From Massilia atriviolacea (lineage in GTDB: Bacteria; Pseudomonadota; Gammaproteobacteria; Burkholderiales; Burkholderiaceae_D), in NCBI RefSeq assembly GCF_003953935.1, contig NZ_RXLQ01000011.1, positions 1 through 64,000 of the forward strand: a stretch of 64,000 nt of DNA, given 5' to 3'. The notes below the pieces were generated by a model. That model saw nothing but the letters and a program-made list of their open reading frames with translations, made no database searches and was not told the origin of the DNA. Both the position numbers and the translations under genes were made by a program. Position 1 is the first letter of the stretch. Every line of letters starts with the position of its first letter. This document shows positions 61,651-64,000 of this stretch, piece by piece.

Positions 61651-63027
61651 ATGTCATCCGCACCGCAGCCTGCCCTGTTTTCCCTGATCGGCAACACCCC
61701 GCTGATCGAAGTGACCCGCATCGACACCGGCCCGTGCCGCCTGTTCCTCAAGCTCGAATCGCAAAATCCCGGCGGCTCCATCAAGGACCGCATCGGCCGC
61801 GCCATGATCGAAGCGGCCGAAGCCGACGGCAGCCTCAAGCCCGGCGGCGTGGTGGTCGAAGCCACCGCCGGCAATACGGGCCTCGGCCTGGCCCTGGTCG
61901 CGCGCCTGAAAGGCTACCGCGTGGTGCTGGTCGTGCCCGACAAGATGGCGATCGAAAAAATCCTCCACCTCAAGGCCCTGGGCGCCGAAATCCACCTGAC
62001 CCGCTCCGATGTCGGCAAGGGTCATCCGGAGTACTACCAGGATGTCGCGGCGCGCCTGGCGCGCGAGATTCCCGGTTCGTGGTTCGCCGACCAGTTCAAC
62101 AACCCGGCCAATCCGCTGGCGCACCAGACCACCACCGGCCCGGAACTGTGGGAGCAGAGCGGCCACGATCTGGACGCCATCGTGGTCGGCGTCGGCTCGT
62201 CGGGCACCCTGAGCGGCCTGTCGCGCTACTTCGAAACCGTGCAGCCGAAGCTCGAATTCGTGCTGGCCGATCCCGAGGGCTCGATCCTGGCCGACTACAT
62301 CAACACCGGCGTGCTGCGCGCCGACGCCGGCGCGTGGGCGGTCGAAGGCATCGGCGAAGACTTCATTCCCGCCATTGCCGACCTGTCGCGCGTGAAGCGC
62401 GCCTACACCGTCAGCGACGAAGACAGTTTCGGCAGCGCGCGCATGCTGCTGCGCGAAGAAGGCGTGCTGGCCGGCTCGTCGAGCGGCACCCTGCTGGCCG
62501 CCGCGCTGCGCTACTGCCGCGAACAGAGCACGCCGAAAAACGTGGTCACCTTCGTGTGCGACACCGGCACCCGCTACCTGACCAAGGTGTACAGCGACGG
62601 CTGGATGGTCGACCAGGGCCTGCTCCGGCGGCCGGCCCTGGGCGACCTGCGCGACCTGATCGGACGCCGTTTCGACGACGGCGACGTGGTCACGGTGGCG
62701 CCGTCCGACACCCTGCTCACCGCATTCAACCGCATGCGCAGCGCCGACCTGGCGCAGCTGCCGGTGATCGACAACGGTCGCCTGGCCGGCATCCTGGACG
62801 AATCGGACCTGCTGTTGCGCGTGACGGGCGACGCCACGCGCTTTCGCGACCTTGTCGGCACGACCATGACGTCGGAACTGCAAACCCTGCGCCCGTCCGC
62901 CGGGATGACCGAACTGCGCGATATACTCGACCGCGGCCTGACCGCCGTCATCAGCGAGGACGACCATTTTTACGGCCTGATTACCCGCTTCGACCTTCTC
63001 AACCACTTGCGCAGGACCTTATCGTGA
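61651..63027 (+). CDS. Cystathionine beta-synthase with CBS-domain tail
   Basis: A 458-residue PLP enzyme. The fold-type II core has the PLP-binding GGSIKDRIG (Lys), the loop EATAGNTGLGLALVA and the phosphate-binding GSSGTLSG. A C-terminal pair of CBS motifs (about 335-455, DVVTVAPSDTLLTAFNRM, LPVIDNGRLAGILDESDLL) follows, a layout seen in cystathionine beta-synthases rather than plain cysteine synthases. It joins serine and homocysteine. GGAGG sits 5 bases before the ATG at 61651, which rules out the earlier in-frame ATG. The next gene overlaps (GTGA), giving a reverse-transsulfuration pair. Confidence 0.9.
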   Translation: MSSAPQPALFSLIGNTPLIEVTRIDTGPCRLFLKLESQNPGGSIKDRIGRAMIEAAEADGSLKPGGVVVEATAGNTGLGLALVARLKGYRVVLVVPDKMAIEKILHLKALGAEIHLTRSDVGKGHPEYYQDVAARLAREIPGSWFADQFNNPANPLAHQTTTGPELWEQSGHDLDAIVVGVGSSGTLSGLSRYFETVQPKLEFVLADPEGSILADYINTGVLRADAGAWAVEGIGEDFIPAIADLSRVKRAYTVSDEDSFGSARMLLREEGVLAGSSSGTLLAAALRYCREQSTPKNVVTFVCDTGTRYLTKVYSDGWMVDQGLLRRPALGDLRDLIGRRFDDGDVVTVAPSDTLLTAFNRMRSADLAQLPVIDNGRLAGILDESDLLLRVTGDATRFRDLVGTTMTSELQTLRPSAGMTELRDILDRGLTAVISEDDHFYGLITRFDLLNHLRRTLS

Positions 63028-63083
63028 CTACCTCCGTGACTACCTCCGTGACTACTTCCGTGACTACCTCCGTGACTACTTCC
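63024..63083 (+). repeat. Five 12-bp tandem repeats covering the start of the gamma-lyase gene
   Basis: The unit GTGACTACYTCC occurs five times in a row and is followed by a sixth GTG. Each unit opens with an in-frame GTG and encodes M/V-T-T-S. The first GTG overlaps the stop of the upstream gene. Confidence 0.93.
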
Positions 63084-64000
63084 GTGACCGACCCCCTGTC
63101 CGGCTCCAAGATCAAGAAACACCTTTCCACGCGTGTGATCCACGGCGGCCAGTCGCCCGATCCGTCCACCGGCGCTGTCATGCCGCCGATCTACGCCACC
63201 TCCACCTATGTGCAGGAGAGCCCCGGGGTGCACAAGGGGCTCGATTACGGGCGCTCGCACAACCCGACGCGCTGGGCGCTGGAGCGCTGCGTGGCCGACC
63301 TCGAAGGCGGCGCGCAGGCGTTCGCCTTCGCCTCGGGGCTGGCCGCCATTTCGACCGTGCTGGAACTGGCCGACGCCGGCTCGCACATCATCGCCGGCGA
63401 CGATATGTACGGCGGCACCTACCGCCTGTTCGAGCGCGTGCGCCGGCGCAGCGCGGGCCACGACTTCAGCTACGTCGACCTGACCGATCCGGCTGCACTG
63501 CTGGCGGCGATTCGTCCGGAAACGCGCATGGTGTGGGTCGAAACGCCGACCAACCCGATGCTCAAGCTGGCCGACTTGAAAGCCATCGGCGACATCTGCC
63601 GCGAGCGCGGCATCATCTCGGTGTGCGACAACACCTTCGCCAGCCCGATCGTCCAGCGTCCGCTGGAGCTGGGGATCGACATCGTGGTCCACTCGACCAC
63701 CAAGTACATGAACGGCCACTCGGACGTCATCGGCGGCATCGCCGTGGTCGGCGCCGGCGAGCAGCAGGCGGCATGGGCCGAGCAGCTGGGCTTTTTGCAG
63801 AATTCGGTGGGCGCGATCCAGGGACCGTTCGACAGCTTCCTGGTCCTGCGCGGCATCAAGACCCTGGCGCTGCGGCTGGAACGCCACTGCGCCAGCGCGC
63901 TGGACCTGGCCGCGTGGCTGGAAAAAGAGCCGAAGGTCGGCCGCGTTTTCTATCCGGGACTGGCCTCGCATCCGCAGCACGCGCTGGCCAGGCGCCAGAT
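63024..64000 (+). CDS. Cystathionine gamma-lyase/gamma-synthase family PLP enzyme (3' end beyond window)
   Basis: The frame is open from GTG 63024 to the window edge (about 325 residues seen of a usual ~390). After the TTSV repeats the family body begins at [32 protein letters not shown]. Further landmarks are [22 protein letters not shown], the PLP-holding [16 protein letters not shown], and the Schiff-base Lys in [17 protein letters not shown]. Next to cystathionine beta-synthase it most likely cleaves cystathionine to cysteine, but gamma-synthase activity cannot be excluded. The true start is ambiguous among six in-frame GTG codons (63024 to 63084); no ribosome site separates them clearly. 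Confidence 0.9.
   Translation, partial: MTTSVTTSVTTSVTTSVTTSVTDPLSGSKIKKHLSTRVIHGGQSPDPSTGAVMPPIYATSTYVQESPGVHKGLDYGRSHNPTRWALERCVADLEGGAQAFAFASGLAAISTVLELADAGSHIIAGDDMYGGTYRLFERVRRRSAGHDFSYVDLTDPAALLAAIRPETRMVWVETPTNPMLKLADLKAIGDICRERGIISVCDNTFASPIVQRPLELGIDIVVHSTTKYMNGHSDVIGGIAVVGAGEQQAAWAEQLGFLQNSVGAIQGPFDSFLVLRGIKTLALRLERHCASALDLAAWLEKEPKVGRVFYPGLASHPQHALARRQ

Overview
The window is chromosomal DNA from a GC-rich Gram-negative bacterium. The gene content points to a betaproteobacterium of the family Oxalobacteraceae, near Massilia, Duganella or Janthinobacterium. The basis is the methylcitrate operon of the AcnD/PrpF type under a sigma-54 activator, the divergent lptFG/pepA pair, a HemP gene under a Fur box, a 4-stranded-porin-type 'Gram-negative porin', a CysI-DUF934-CysH-CysD-CysN operon, and abundant PAS/GGDEF/EAL proteins. 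The genus assignment is inference. Coding density is high. I saw no tRNA, rRNA, CRISPR array, transposase or prophage block. LAYOUT. 1-5748: the end of a Wsp surface-sensing chemosensory operon (wspC 3' end, wspD, wspE, wspF, wspR) followed closely by ppnP. 5818-12256: a secreted GH3 beta-glucosidase with a LacI-type operator, murB, the nucleotide-binding protein YajQ and a nitronate monooxygenase-like flavoprotein. 12389-19644: a PAS-GGDEF-EAL protein with a degenerate EAL domain, a DHH phosphoesterase, a LytS/LytR-type two-component pair and an orphan PAS histidine kinase. 19895-23676: a highly expressed porin, a DeoR-type regulator with an MFS transporter, and a methyltransferase. 23709-30992: cysB divergent from the assimilatory sulfate operon cysI-DUF934-cysH-cysD-cysN-cobA. 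31641-35796: a TonB-dependent receptor co-transcribed with a beta-propeller phytase. 35933-36870: an unusual tandem and mirrored repeat array. 36971-39591: a degenerate membrane GGDEF protein, an AraC regulator, and a Fur-controlled hemP with a small unknown gene. 39588-42427: a GH13-like protein that seems to lack catalytic residues, divergent from a LacI regulator with a perfect operator between them. 42438-49746: cbiX-lptG-lptF, pepA, a lipoprotein, creA, two small genes, an AT-rich gap and an exonuclease III. 49996-53616: a large six-PAS GGDEF-EAL protein. 53795-61489: prpF-acnD-prpC-prpB divergent from prpR with a clear sigma-54 promoter. 61651-64000: cystathionine beta-synthase and the start of a cystathionine gamma-lyase/synthase that begins inside a 12-bp tandem repeat of GTG codons. 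HOW THE GENES WORK TOGETHER. Cyclic-di-GMP signalling recurs: WspR, two PAS-GGDEF-EAL proteins, a degenerate GGDEF protein and YajQ. A second theme is sulfur and siroheme: sulfate activation and reduction, siroheme synthesis by CobA and possibly CbiX, and transsulfuration. A third is nutrient scavenging from plant or soil material: beta-glucosidase, phytase with its receptor, and a haem-uptake helper. The strongest unexplained signal is the repeat array at 35933-36870. In it a 36-bp hairpin-forming box occurs in both orientations while the linker between boxes keeps one orientation.
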